Source of the DNA: Fen-1467 sp035519475
GTDB taxonomy: Bacteria; Verrucomicrobiota; Verrucomicrobiia; Opitutales; Opitutaceae
Direction: 5' to 3'
Length of the DNA stretch: 13,137 nt
Assembly: GCA_035519475.1 (NCBI GenBank)
Contig: DATIWI010000112.1
Location: 1 to 13,137 of the forward strand
The stretch's first letter is position 1. Every line of letters begins with the position of its first letter. The position numbers and the translations under genes were made by a program. This document shows positions 1 through 6,862 of the stretch, in pieces. The notes under the pieces were generated by a model. That model did not search any database, was not told the origin of the DNA, and saw only the letters and a program-made list of their open reading frames with translations.

Positions 1-10
1 GTATGGCAAC

Positions 11-562
11 ATGGGGAATCAATCGAGTGAACGGCCGGCGCCGGACCGCCGGCATTCGCCGGGCGGAGGGCGGATCCTGCTGGAGACATTGACGCTCGTG
101 CTGGCGGGCGTCGCGCTCTGGAGTGCGGTGTCCACGTCCCACCGGGCCGACCGGCTCGAGGCGCGAGTGGCCATCCTTGAACAGGCGAAACCCTATCCGC
201 TGGGCGAGCAGATGGGTTACCTCCAGCGCTATGTCGAGAAGCTGTATTTCGCCGGGCAGGCGCGGAATTGGGGACTCGCGGACTTCTATGCCGGCGAGGT
301 GGGTGAGACGGCGGACGACATTGCGGGAGCGCAGGTGGAGAAAGACGGTGTCGACGTGAGCAAGCTGATGGCCACGATCCTGCCGCCGGCCGAGCGCGCC
401 GTGGAGGACGCCGTGGCTGCGAAGGATCCGGCATCCTTCTCCGCGCGGTATGCGGCCCTGGTGAGCGCCTGCAACGCGTGCCATCAGGACGCGAAGCACG
501 GCTTCATCAAAATCACGATCCCGGAGCGGCCGTCGGTGACGAATCAATCGTTCGAACCGTGA
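11..562 (+). CDS. Membrane-anchored protein with single CxxCH haem motif (cytochrome-like, hypothetical)
   Basis: This 183-residue protein has a short basic, Pro/Gly-rich N-terminus, then one hydrophobic segment at about residues 22–41, so it is probably membrane-anchored with the rest outside the cytoplasm. A short charged stretch (about 44–58) may be coiled. The remainder looks mostly helical and ends with a CNACH motif (C154, C157, H158) near the C-terminus. A covalent c-type haem near the end of a helical domain recalls cytochrome c'-like four-helix bundles, but I see no strong match to a named family. The role is probably electron transfer or haem sensing, which is inference. The reading frame stays open to the first base of the window, so the true start could lie upstream. 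The ATG at 11 has no clear Shine-Dalgarno sequence in the few bases visible. Confidence 0.7.
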   Translation: MGNQSSERPAPDRRHSPGGGRILLETLTLVLAGVALWSAVSTSHRADRLEARVAILEQAKPYPLGEQMGYLQRYVEKLYFAGQARNWGLADFYAGEVGETADDIAGAQVEKDGVDVSKLMATILPPAERAVEDAVAAKDPASFSARYAALVSACNACHQDAKHGFIKITIPERPSVTNQSFEP

Positions 563-577
563 CCCCGGTCGCGGGGT
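562..577 (+). terminator. Hairpin at the stop codon of the CxxCH protein gene, possible terminator
   Basis: A perfect 6-bp stem (ACCCCG at 562–567 with CGGGGT at 572–577) and a GTCG loop begin at the last base of the stop codon. No T-run follows, so intrinsic termination is uncertain. The position between two co-directional genes, just before the candidate promoter at 593, fits a transcript boundary. Confidence 0.35.
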
Positions 578-592
578 GCTCGCGGCGGCGAC

Positions 593-621
593 TTGATCGG
601 CCGACGGGCCGCCGCTAGCGT
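593..621 (+). promoter_or_regulatory. Candidate promoter of the MFS transporter, probably leaderless
   Basis: TTGATC (593–598) and TAGCGT (616–621) are separated by exactly 17 bases and resemble -35 and -10 elements. The ATG follows 9 bases after the -10 box. Transcription starting at the usual distance would therefore begin at or within a few bases of the start codon. No Shine-Dalgarno sequence precedes the ATG, which agrees with a leaderless mRNA. The assignment rests on pattern and spacing only. Confidence 0.5.
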
Positions 622-630
622 GCCGGCTTC

Positions 631-2196
631 ATGTCCCGCCCCGCCCCTCTGTCCGCGTCGGCGAAGCCGCGCTTCGGCCGCACTTTTTGGACGCTGAACA
701 CGATCGAGATGTGGGAGCGCCTCGCGTTCTACAACCTGCGGGTGATGGCGCCCCTCTACATCATGCAGGCCGACAATCCGGGCGGACTGCATCTGACGGC
801 GCTGGACAAGGGCACGATCTACGCGTGGTGGGCGGCGTTTCAATCGCTGCTGCCGATCGTCACGGGCGGGTTGGCGGACCGCTTCGGGTACAAGCGCACC
901 CTCGGCTTCTCCCTCAGCCTCATGATGGCCGGGTATCTCATGATCGCCTTCCTGCGCGACCTGCCGGTGATGAGCAACTACTGGGCGCTGTTTCTGGGCA
1001 TCATGACACTGGCGACCGGTACCGCCTTCTTCAAACCGAGTCTCCAGGGCTCGCTGGCCCACCAACTGCCGAAGGACCGCTCGTCCGTGGGCTGGGGCAT
1101 CTTCTACTGGGTGGTGAACGTCGGCGCGTTCATCGGCCACTACCTGCCGTCGATCCTGCTGACGCTGAGCGCGCTGCTGCCCGGCCCGCTGCACGCGGCG
1201 GCGAATTCGCGGGAGGCCTGGCGCAATCTGTTCCTCGCCTCGGCCGTCTTCACGTCGTTCAATTTCGTGCTGCTGCTGACCTACCGGGACGTGCCCTCGG
1301 GCGCGTCGCAGACCGAGTCGGCCCTGCACGTCCTGTGGCGGACGCTCACCAACATCCTCGAGCCGCGCCTGCTGTCGTGGATGGCGATCATGTCGTGCTT
1401 CTGGCTGATGATGTACCAGCTTTGGGACCTGCAGCCGAACTTCATCGTCGACTGGGTGGACAGTGGTCCGATGGCGGCCAAGCTCGGCTGGCTGCCGCAC
1501 GTGGTGCAGCGGGCCGTGATCGAACCCACGGCGCGCGGGCCGATGATCCCGCAGCAGGTGCTGCTGAGCTGCAACGCCTTCTTCATCATCGTGGGCGTGG
1601 TGGGCGTCTCGTGGCTGAACCGCCGCATGCGCACCCTCTCGGCCATGCTGATCGGCATGTGCCTGGCGGTTGCCGGCGTGCTCGTGGCCGGCTGGACCGC
1701 CAGCGGCTGGGTGCTGGTGGCGGGCGTACTCTTCTTTTCACTCGGCGAGATGATGACCGGTCCGAAGAAGAACGAATATCTGTCGCTGATCGCGCCGCCG
1801 GACAAGAAGGGGCTCTACCTCGGCTACGTGAACATCCCGGTGGGCGTGGGCGTCTATTTCGGCTCGGCCATCGCCGGCTACATCTACGGGCATTACGGGG
1901 AGAAGGCGGTGCTGGCCCTGCGATACCTGGCCGAGCGGACGCCGTTCGGCCAGGGCCGGCACTGGGACGGCCACGTGGCCACGCTGGAAACCGCTCTCGA
2001 AATCGGGCGCCCCGCGGCCATGGCAAAGCTGCAAGCGGTGACCGGCCTCGATCCGGCCGCCGCGACCCGGATGCTGTGGGACACCTACCATCCCCATCTC
2101 ATCTGGATTCCGTTTGCGGCGATCGGGGTGCTCGCAGCGGCGGCCCTGTGGATTTTCGGCCGGATGGCGCGCCGCTGGAGCGACATGAACGCCTAG
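631..2196 (+). CDS. MFS transporter, POT/PTR (proton-dependent oligopeptide transporter)-like
   Basis: The 521-residue protein is strongly hydrophobic, with many membrane segments spread over its length, as expected of a 12–14-helix major facilitator in the inner membrane. Near the N-terminus EMWERLAFY (residues 26–34) followed by R37 closely matches the ExxERFxYY…R signature of helix 1 in proton-coupled oligopeptide transporters. GGLADRFGYKR (79–89) is the MFS loop 2–3 motif. A region near residues 371–379 (SLGEMMTGP) is also typical of the group. The family imports di- and tripeptides or related small solutes with protons, but the substrate here cannot be read from the sequence. The ATG at 631 places the signature at the expected distance from the N-terminus. 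The gene is apparently monocistronic and converges with the dehydrogenase gene. Confidence 0.88.
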   Translation: MSRPAPLSASAKPRFGRTFWTLNTIEMWERLAFYNLRVMAPLYIMQADNPGGLHLTALDKGTIYAWWAAFQSLLPIVTGGLADRFGYKRTLGFSLSLMMAGYLMIAFLRDLPVMSNYWALFLGIMTLATGTAFFKPSLQGSLAHQLPKDRSSVGWGIFYWVVNVGAFIGHYLPSILLTLSALLPGPLHAAANSREAWRNLFLASAVFTSFNFVLLLTYRDVPSGASQTESALHVLWRTLTNILEPRLLSWMAIMSCFWLMMYQLWDLQPNFIVDWVDSGPMAAKLGWLPHVVQRAVIEPTARGPMIPQQVLLSCNAFFIIVGVVGVSWLNRRMRTLSAMLIGMCLAVAGVLVAGWTASGWVLVAGVLFFSLGEMMTGPKKNEYLSLIAPPDKKGLYLGYVNIPVGVGVYFGSAIAGYIYGHYGEKAVLALRYLAERTPFGQGRHWDGHVATLETALEIGRPAAMAKLQAVTGLDPAAATRMLWDTYHPHLIWIPFAAIGVLAAAALWIFGRMARRWSDMNA

Positions 2197-2198
2197 CC

Positions 2199-2218
2199 GC
2201 GCCGGAGGGGCTCCGCGC
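2199..2218. terminator. Bidirectional terminator-like hairpin between convergent genes
   Basis: The 28-base gap between the stop codons of the convergent MFS and dehydrogenase genes holds a GC hairpin. CGGAG (2203–2207) pairs with CTCCG (2211–2215) across a GGG loop. GCG (2199–2201) and CGC (2216–2218) extend the stem past one bulged C. There is no T-tract on either strand, so only the position and the stem support the call. Confidence 0.35.
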
Positions 2219-2224
2219 CGCGGA

Positions 2225-3436
2225 TCACCGGGGCCGGATCGGCAGCAGGCTGATGTCGATGATGTTCGGGTTCTCGGCGCGGCAGCGCTCGAGGACCTCG
2301 GGCTGGGGGGCCCTGTCCAGATTGATATGCGCCACCGCGGCCTCGGCGCCGGCGAAGACCACGTTCTCCATTTCCTGAACGTTGATCTCCGCCGCCCGCA
2401 GGGTGTCGAGCACGGTGGCGAGAACGCCGGGGCGGTCGAGATGGCGCACGACCAGCATGTGGGTGGCGGGCGTGCGCTGCGCCAGGTTGACGACGTTGGG
2501 CACCTTGCCGGTTTCCTTGAACGTCTCGATGATGCGGGCCGTCTCGGCGGCGATGGCCTCCTGCGCCTGCTCGGTCGAGGCGCCGATGTGATGCGTGCCG
2601 TAGACGCCCGGATCCTGGCCGAGCGGATCGGTGAACGGGCCCGTGCCGCCGGCCGGCTCGTTGGCATAGACGTCGAGGCCCACCCGCAGATGGCGGTCCT
2701 TGATCGCCTGCGCCAGCGCGGCCTGATCGACGACTTCGCTGCGGGCGGTGTTGATGAAGTAGGCGCCATCGCGCATCGCGCCGAAGAAGCGGGCACCCAG
2801 CAGCCCCTTGGTGGCGGCGTTCAACGCGAGGTGGACGCTGACGATATCGGCGGAAGCCGCGACCTCCTCCGGGCTGAATTTGTATTTGATGCCCAGGGCT
2901 TCGGCGCGCGCGGCGGTCAGGCTCCGGCTCCATGCCACGACCGGCATGCCGAAACCGCGGGCGCGGGGGAGCATCTCCGCGCCGATCTGCCCGAGGCCGA
3001 TCAACCCCAGCGGGCGGCCGAACAGCCCGCGCGCCTTGGAGAACAGCTCCTTGTTCCACTCGCCCTGGCGCAGGCTGACAATGTTGTCGGCCAGCCGGCG
3101 GTCGAGGGCCAGGATCAGCGCAAAGGCGAGCTCGGCGACGGCGACGGAGTTCTTGCCCGGGCAGTTCGAAACGTAGATGCCGCGGCGCGAGGCCGCGGCG
3201 ACGTCGATGGTATTGTACCCGGCGCCGGCGCGCACCACGAGCTTCAGGGCCCCGGACTCCAGCACCTCCGGCGTGACCTTGGTGGATCGCACCACCAGGA
3301 CGTCCGGCAAGGTTTGCCGGATCGCCTGCACGAGCGCCGCGTCCTTGGTGCCAGGTTGGTAGAGTACGTCGCAGCCGATGGCCGCCAGACGATCCCGGCC
3401 GGATTGCTCGAATTTGTCTGCAATGAGTACGCGCAT
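2225..3436 (-). CDS. serA: D-3-phosphoglycerate dehydrogenase-like enzyme with C-terminal ACT domain
   Basis: This cytoplasmic D-isomer-specific 2-hydroxyacid dehydrogenase of 403 residues probably oxidises 3-phosphoglycerate to 3-phosphohydroxypyruvate with NAD, the first step of serine synthesis. The Rossmann dinucleotide motif is GLGQIG (147–152). The catalytic set is complete: R232 in NTARSEVVD, E260 in DVYANEP and H283 in THHIGAS. The last ~78 residues, from about 326 (THMLVVRHLDRPGVLATVLD), form an ACT domain, the usual site for serine feedback. The reading frame extends 37 residues upstream, but that part is Arg/Pro-rich and unlike the family. The ATG at 3436, giving MRVLIADKF, is the natural start. 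The serine assignment is favoured by length and ACT domain, but another 2-hydroxyacid substrate is possible. No serC or serB lies in the window. Confidence 0.87.
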   Translation of the reverse strand: MRVLIADKFEQSGRDRLAAIGCDVLYQPGTKDAALVQAIRQTLPDVLVVRSTKVTPEVLESGALKLVVRAGAGYNTIDVAAASRRGIYVSNCPGKNSVAVAELAFALILALDRRLADNIVSLRQGEWNKELFSKARGLFGRPLGLIGLGQIGAEMLPRARGFGMPVVAWSRSLTAARAEALGIKYKFSPEEVAASADIVSVHLALNAATKGLLGARFFGAMRDGAYFINTARSEVVDQAALAQAIKDRHLRVGLDVYANEPAGGTGPFTDPLGQDPGVYGTHHIGASTEQAQEAIAAETARIIETFKETGKVPNVVNLAQRTPATHMLVVRHLDRPGVLATVLDTLRAAEINVQEMENVVFAGAEAAVAHINLDRAPQPEVLERCRAENPNIIDISLLPIRPR

Positions 3437-3501
3437 GAGGGGACTCCGCGGAAGGTTGAGGGGTACGATTCCTTTATGGGGCCCGAGGTTACGGGGAAAC
3501 G

Positions 3502-3521
3502 AGCGCCGAGACAAGGGCGCT
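3502..3521 (-). terminator. Hairpin between dctP-like gene and serA, possible terminator
   Basis: In the 129-base gap downstream of the substrate-binding protein gene, AGCGCC (3502–3507) and GGCGCT (3516–3521) form a perfect 6-bp stem with an 8-base loop. On the transcribed strand only a short T-run (TTT) follows. It could separate the TatT–DctP transcript from serA, but the call is weak. Confidence 0.3.
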
Positions 3522-3565
3522 TGGCGCGGGAGCCCCCGTGTCCGCACCGGCGGCGGCCCGACGAC

Positions 3566-4573
3566 TCAGGGGCTGCCGCGGTGCGCGCGGTATTCCGCGA
3601 GCTCGTGCTGCACCTCGTCGAAAATGTCGGCCGGTATGAGTTCGCCGCGAATCAGGGGGTAGGCTTTTTCGCCCAGGGCCTGCCAGGCCTCCCGGGCCGA
3701 TGGTGTCAGCTCATGTACGATCAGCCCGCGCTTTTGCATCGCGACCACGGATTCCTCGTTTTCCGTCCGGCTGTGCGCGCGGATCTGGTCGCCCGTTCTT
3801 GCCGCGCTCGCCGCGAGTTCGGTCCGCAAGGCTTCGGGAATGGCCTCCCAGGCCGATTTGGTGATGACGGCGGCACCGACCAACGGCGCGTAATTGACAC
3901 GCAGCATGTGCCGGGCCCGGCGGTCGAGCTGGGTGGCCAGGACGAAGATCGGGGGTGCCGGCATGGCGGTGACCAGGCCGGTCTGCAGGGCGGCGGGAAG
4001 GTCGTTGGTCTCGAGGCTCACGGGGTTCTGGCCAACCTGCTTGAGGATCCCGGCCTGCTTCGGGTCGGCCCACACGAAGATCTTGAGCCGGGCGAAATCG
4101 TCGGGTGTGACGGCGGCCTCGGTGGAAAACAGCCGGAGCCAGCCCGCATCGCTCCAGAACAGGACGTGAAACCCCTTCTCGTCGAATTTGCGCTCCAGCC
4201 GCGGGCTCATTACCCGCATGATATGGTCGAACTCCGCGAGGTCGCGCAGCATGAAGGGCAGCTTCTGCAAGCCGGCCACGGAGTCTTCGATCAGCTCGAG
4301 CCCGGTCGACGTCAGCAGCCCGGCCTGGAGCGCGCCGATGCGCATGAGCCGGACCATGTCGGCCTCCGTCCCCTGGGTGCCGTCCGGATAAATGACCAGC
4401 TTCACCCGGCCGTTCGACGCCGTGCGCCACGCTTCGCCCATGCCTTGCAGCGCCTGGTGGTAGGAGGAGCCGCGGGGGGCCAGCGTGCCGAGGTTGATTC
4501 GCAGGGGCTTGTCCGCCGGCGCGGCGGGCGCGGACAGGGCGGCGAGCAGCAGGAGGAGGGAGGCGAGGCGCAT
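3566..4573 (-). CDS. dctP: TRAP transporter substrate-binding protein, DctP/TatP-like
   Basis: The 335-residue protein has an N-terminal signal peptide (hydrophobic leucine-rich core to about residue 18) and a DctP-type fold, so it should be a periplasmic solute receptor. Family features include INLGTLAPRGSSYHQALQ near the mature N-terminus, the NGRVKLVIYPDGTQG segment (54–68) and ALQTGLVTA (195–203). In classical TRAP receptors the LKxR segment supplies an arginine that binds the substrate carboxylate. Here the matching segment reads LKIF (F166), as expected for TatP-like receptors that may take non-carboxylate or hydrophobic ligands. The gene follows the TatT lipoprotein gene by 36 bases, the order known for the Treponema pallidum TatT–TatP pair (Tp0956–Tp0957). 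No DctQ or DctM gene follows; serA comes next. The ligand is unknown. Confidence 0.85.
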   Translation of the reverse strand: MRLASLLLLLAALSAPAAPADKPLRINLGTLAPRGSSYHQALQGMGEAWRTASNGRVKLVIYPDGTQGTEADMVRLMRIGALQAGLLTSTGLELIEDSVAGLQKLPFMLRDLAEFDHIMRVMSPRLERKFDEKGFHVLFWSDAGWLRLFSTEAAVTPDDFARLKIFVWADPKQAGILKQVGQNPVSLETNDLPAALQTGLVTAMPAPPIFVLATQLDRRARHMLRVNYAPLVGAAVITKSAWEAIPEALRTELAASAARTGDQIRAHSRTENEESVVAMQKRGLIVHELTPSAREAWQALGEKAYPLIRGELIPADIFDEVQHELAEYRAHRGSP

Positions 4574-4609
4574 CGGAGGGCGGGTGGACGGGGACGGGTC
4601 CGCGGGAGA

Positions 4610-5524
4610 TCAGGGGTTCAGAAACAGTTCATCCATGCGGCTGAGGAGCCAGCGGGCGCGCCGCTGGGCCACGAGGTTGGCCAGCCGGTCGGCCGGGTCG
4701 GCGTCGGCGTCGATCGCCAGCGCCTGGTCGAGCAACCGGCGGAACTCCGCGGCCTGCTGGCGCCGGAGCGGCACGGCCTCGGCGTAGTTGACGTACGGCG
4801 CGGCCAGCCGGCCGCCGGAGAGCGCGACGGCGCGCTCGAACTGCTGCTGCGACCGCTCCGCGGCGTCGCCGGGGCCGCTGCGCGCCGACTCGTAGCTGAT
4901 CAGGAACGTGTGCAGGGCGCCGCGATCCCACGCCTCGTCGAGCGCGACGGCCCGGTCGATCATAGCCTCGACCTTGGGCAGGTCCGCGATCAGGGCGGGC
5001 TCGTCCTTGGCTTGGGCAATGGCCGCGCTCCACGCGGCGGCCGTCCAGTAGAGCAGGGGGACATCGGATCGGTCGGCCGGCGCCACCGCCTGGGCGGGGG
5101 TGGCGGCGAGCGCCGCCGTGAAGCCGGGATGTCGCGCCTCGAGGCCGCGCAGGCCATAGTTGCGGGCGCGCAGGTAGAGGCGCTTCGCGCGGGCGTGGGC
5201 CGCCCGGGCCGCGCTGAAATCGGTCACCTCAAGTTCATCGGCGTCCTCCTGCACAAAGGCGTAGGCGTACTCGGTAAAGCCGCTCGCGGCGCTCAAGAGG
5301 AGTCCGGTGTGCTTCGGACTTTCCGCCAGCAGGCTCTCGATGAGTTTGAGGCTGAACGGGGCGGCCGCCTTGACGAGTTCGGGATCATCGTCGCTGGCGA
5401 ACGTGCCGCCACTGCTCCGCGCCAGCGCATCGCCGAGACGGTTGACGGTGTACTGCCGGACGGAGCAGCCGGTGGCCGCCAGGACGACGAACGCGAGGAC
5501 GCCGGACCGAGCGCGGCGGAACAT
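4610..5524 (-). CDS. tatT: TatT-family TRAP-associated lipoprotein (TPR-like helical)
   Basis: This 304-residue protein begins with a lipoprotein signal peptide ending in LAATGC, with C20 as the probable lipidated residue. The mature part is nearly all helical. The segment from about residue 32 to 98 (ALARSSGGTFASDDDPELV, then SPKHTGLLLSAASGFTEYAY) is characteristic of the TatT family. In Treponema pallidum, TatT is a TPR-fold trimer that binds the TRAP receptor TatP and is thought to pass hydrophobic ligands to it. The adjacent DctP-like gene 36 bases downstream supports the same partnership here. Three in-frame ATGs lie close together (5539, 5530, 5524). The last has a GAGGA ribosome-binding site at the right spacing and gives a compact signal peptide. 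The gene lies 85 bases downstream of ychF on the same strand. Confidence 0.85.
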   Translation of the reverse strand: MFRRARSGVLAFVVLAATGCSVRQYTVNRLGDALARSSGGTFASDDDPELVKAAAPFSLKLIESLLAESPKHTGLLLSAASGFTEYAYAFVQEDADELEVTDFSAARAAHARAKRLYLRARNYGLRGLEARHPGFTAALAATPAQAVAPADRSDVPLLYWTAAAWSAAIAQAKDEPALIADLPKVEAMIDRAVALDEAWDRGALHTFLISYESARSGPGDAAERSQQQFERAVALSGGRLAAPYVNYAEAVPLRRQQAAEFRRLLDQALAIDADADPADRLANLVAQRRARWLLSRMDELFLNP

Positions 5525-5529
5525 GTGCA

Positions 5530-5534
5530 TCCTC
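5530..5534 (-). promoter_or_regulatory. Ribosome-binding site that selects the tatT start
   Basis: GAGGA lies 5 bases before the ATG at 5524. The two upstream in-frame ATGs (5539 and 5530) have no suitable purine-rich sequence at a workable distance, so this site favours the shorter start. Confidence 0.5.
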
Positions 5535-5609
5535 GACATGGGTTTTCTTGAAACAAGCCTTTCCGCGGCTGGCAACCCGAACCGGACGCGCGGGAGGGGC
5601 GGCCCGGCG

Positions 5610-6713
5610 TCAGACATTGAAGCGAAACAGCGCCACGTCGCCGTCGCGGATGGCGTAATCCCGGCCCTCGAGGCGGTAGTGGCCCACCTCGCGGGCGTGA
5701 TGCACGCTGCCGAGCTTGACGAGGTCGTCGTGCGAAATGATCTCGGCCTTGATGAACCCCCGTTCGAAATCCGTGTGGATGACGCCGGCCGCCTGCGGCG
5801 CCTTGGTGCCCTGGCGGACCGTCCACGCGCGCACTTCCTTTTCGTTGTGCGTGAAGAACGTGATGAGCCCGAGCAAGGCATAGGTCGCGCGGATCAGCGC
5901 GGACGCGCCCGAGTCCGCCACCCCGAGATCCTTGAGGTAATCCCGCGCCTCCTCGGGCGAGAGGTCGGCGAGTTCGGCCTCGATCTTCGCGCTGACCGGC
6001 ACCAGCGCGGCCCCGTGATGCGTCCGCACGTACCCGGCGAGCTGCTGGACCAGCGGGTGCTGGGCGGCGGCGGCGAAGTCGCCCTCGCTCACGTTGGCGG
6101 CGTAGATGACGGGTTTGGCGGAGAGCAGTTGGAACAGGCGCAGCAGGCGCGGCTCGTCCTCGTGCACTTCCAGCAGGCTCGCGGGCTTGGCGGCATTGAG
6201 GTGCGGCACCAGGCGCTCCAGCAGGGCCAGTTCCGCATGCGCGTCCTTTTCCCCGCTGCGCTCCCGCTTGTGCGCCTTCTCCATCCGCTTCCGGACCGCG
6301 TCGAGATCGGACAGGACCAGCTCGGTCGTCACCACCTCGATGTCGCGGATGGGATCGAGGGACCCGATGGGATGGGGCGCATCGTCGTCCTCGAAACAGC
6401 GCACGACGTGCACGAGGGCGTCGACTTCGCGGATGTGGGCCAGGAACTGGTTCCCGAGGCCTTCGCCCTTGCTGGCGCCGGCGACGAGCCCGGCGATGTC
6501 GAAGAATTCGATGGCGGTGGGGATGACGGTGCCGGTCTTGAAAATCTGTTCGAGATGGGCCAGGCGGTCGTCCGGCACGATGACGACGCCGACGTTGGGC
6601 TCGATGGTGCAGAACGGGTAGCTGGCCACCGCGGCCTTGTGCGTCCGGGTGACGGCGTTGAAGAGGGTGGATTTCCCCGCGTTGGGCAGCCCAACAATGC
6701 CGGCTTTGAGCAT
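5610..6713 (-). CDS. ychF: Redox-responsive ATPase/GTPase YchF (Obg family, OLA1 homologue)
   Basis: The 367-residue protein matches YchF over its full usual length. The P-loop is GLPNAGKS (8–15) and the G3 motif is DIAGL (72–76), with the hydrophobic residue that replaces catalytic glutamine in this subfamily. The G4 position reads NVSE (207–210), the NxxE form linked to ATP preference, rather than NKxD. A coiled-coil arm (about 125–165) follows, and a C-terminal TGS domain ends in DGDVALFRFNV. YchF is a cytoplasmic, ribosome-associated protein implicated in translation and oxidative-stress responses. Its start at 6713 is fixed by the MLKAGIVGLPN beginning. It is divergent from the four-helix-bundle gene. 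It could be transcribed with tatT, because 85 bases without a clear terminator separate them. Confidence 0.96.
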   Translation of the reverse strand: MLKAGIVGLPNAGKSTLFNAVTRTHKAAVASYPFCTIEPNVGVVIVPDDRLAHLEQIFKTGTVIPTAIEFFDIAGLVAGASKGEGLGNQFLAHIREVDALVHVVRCFEDDDAPHPIGSLDPIRDIEVVTTELVLSDLDAVRKRMEKAHKRERSGEKDAHAELALLERLVPHLNAAKPASLLEVHEDEPRLLRLFQLLSAKPVIYAANVSEGDFAAAAQHPLVQQLAGYVRTHHGAALVPVSAKIEAELADLSPEEARDYLKDLGVADSGASALIRATYALLGLITFFTHNEKEVRAWTVRQGTKAPQAAGVIHTDFERGFIKAEIISHDDLVKLGSVHHAREVGHYRLEGRDYAIRDGDVALFRFNV

Positions 6714-6862
6714 AGGGATGGAGCATTGACGCCGCAGCCGGGGCGCCGGGGCAAGCGGAAAAAAGGGAGCGGGATGGAGATGCGGTTAAGAAAGATAAGA
6801 AAATCGCCAGTTAAGGGTGGACCTACGACCTATAGGGCCACTAGGACCTATGCCCGAGATCC
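6714..6862. promoter_or_regulatory. Divergent intergenic region of ychF and the four-helix-bundle gene
   Basis: This 149-base gap must carry promoters for both divergent genes. It includes the most A/T-rich stretch of the window, about 6756–6815, with a GTTAAG direct repeat at 6785–6790 and 6810–6815. A tandem 8-base GCCGGGGC repeat lies at 6737–6752. I could not pick convincing -35/-10 pairs on either strand. The right end holds the palindromic repeat described separately. Confidence 0.4.
6816..6852. repeat. Nine-base repeat units (AGGACCTAT type) upstream of the four-helix-bundle gene
   Basis: Imperfect tandem 9-base units run up to 11 bases before the ATG: ACGACCTAT (6825–6833), AGGGCCACT (6834–6842) and AGGACCTAT (6843–6851). 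A further partial GGACCT lies to the left. The unit is built on the palindrome TAGGnCCTA. The last unit plus the next base, AGGACCTATG, recurs exactly inside the gene at 7259–7268. Confidence 0.7.

Noticed and set aside
687..2378. Second plus-strand frame across the MFS gene (563 codons)
   Set aside because: It is an out-of-frame shadow; the other frame has the membrane helices and POT signature.
3437..3547. N-terminal extension of serA by 37 residues
   Set aside because: The added residues are Arg/Pro-rich and unlike the family, and the ATG at 3436 begins exactly at the first strand of the fold.
2327..5551. Very long plus-strand open frame (1074 codons) opposite serA, dctP and tatT
   Set aside because: It is antisense to three genes with clear family matches, its product is Gly/Arg/Gln/Val-rich without domains, and such frames are common opposite high-GC coding DNA.
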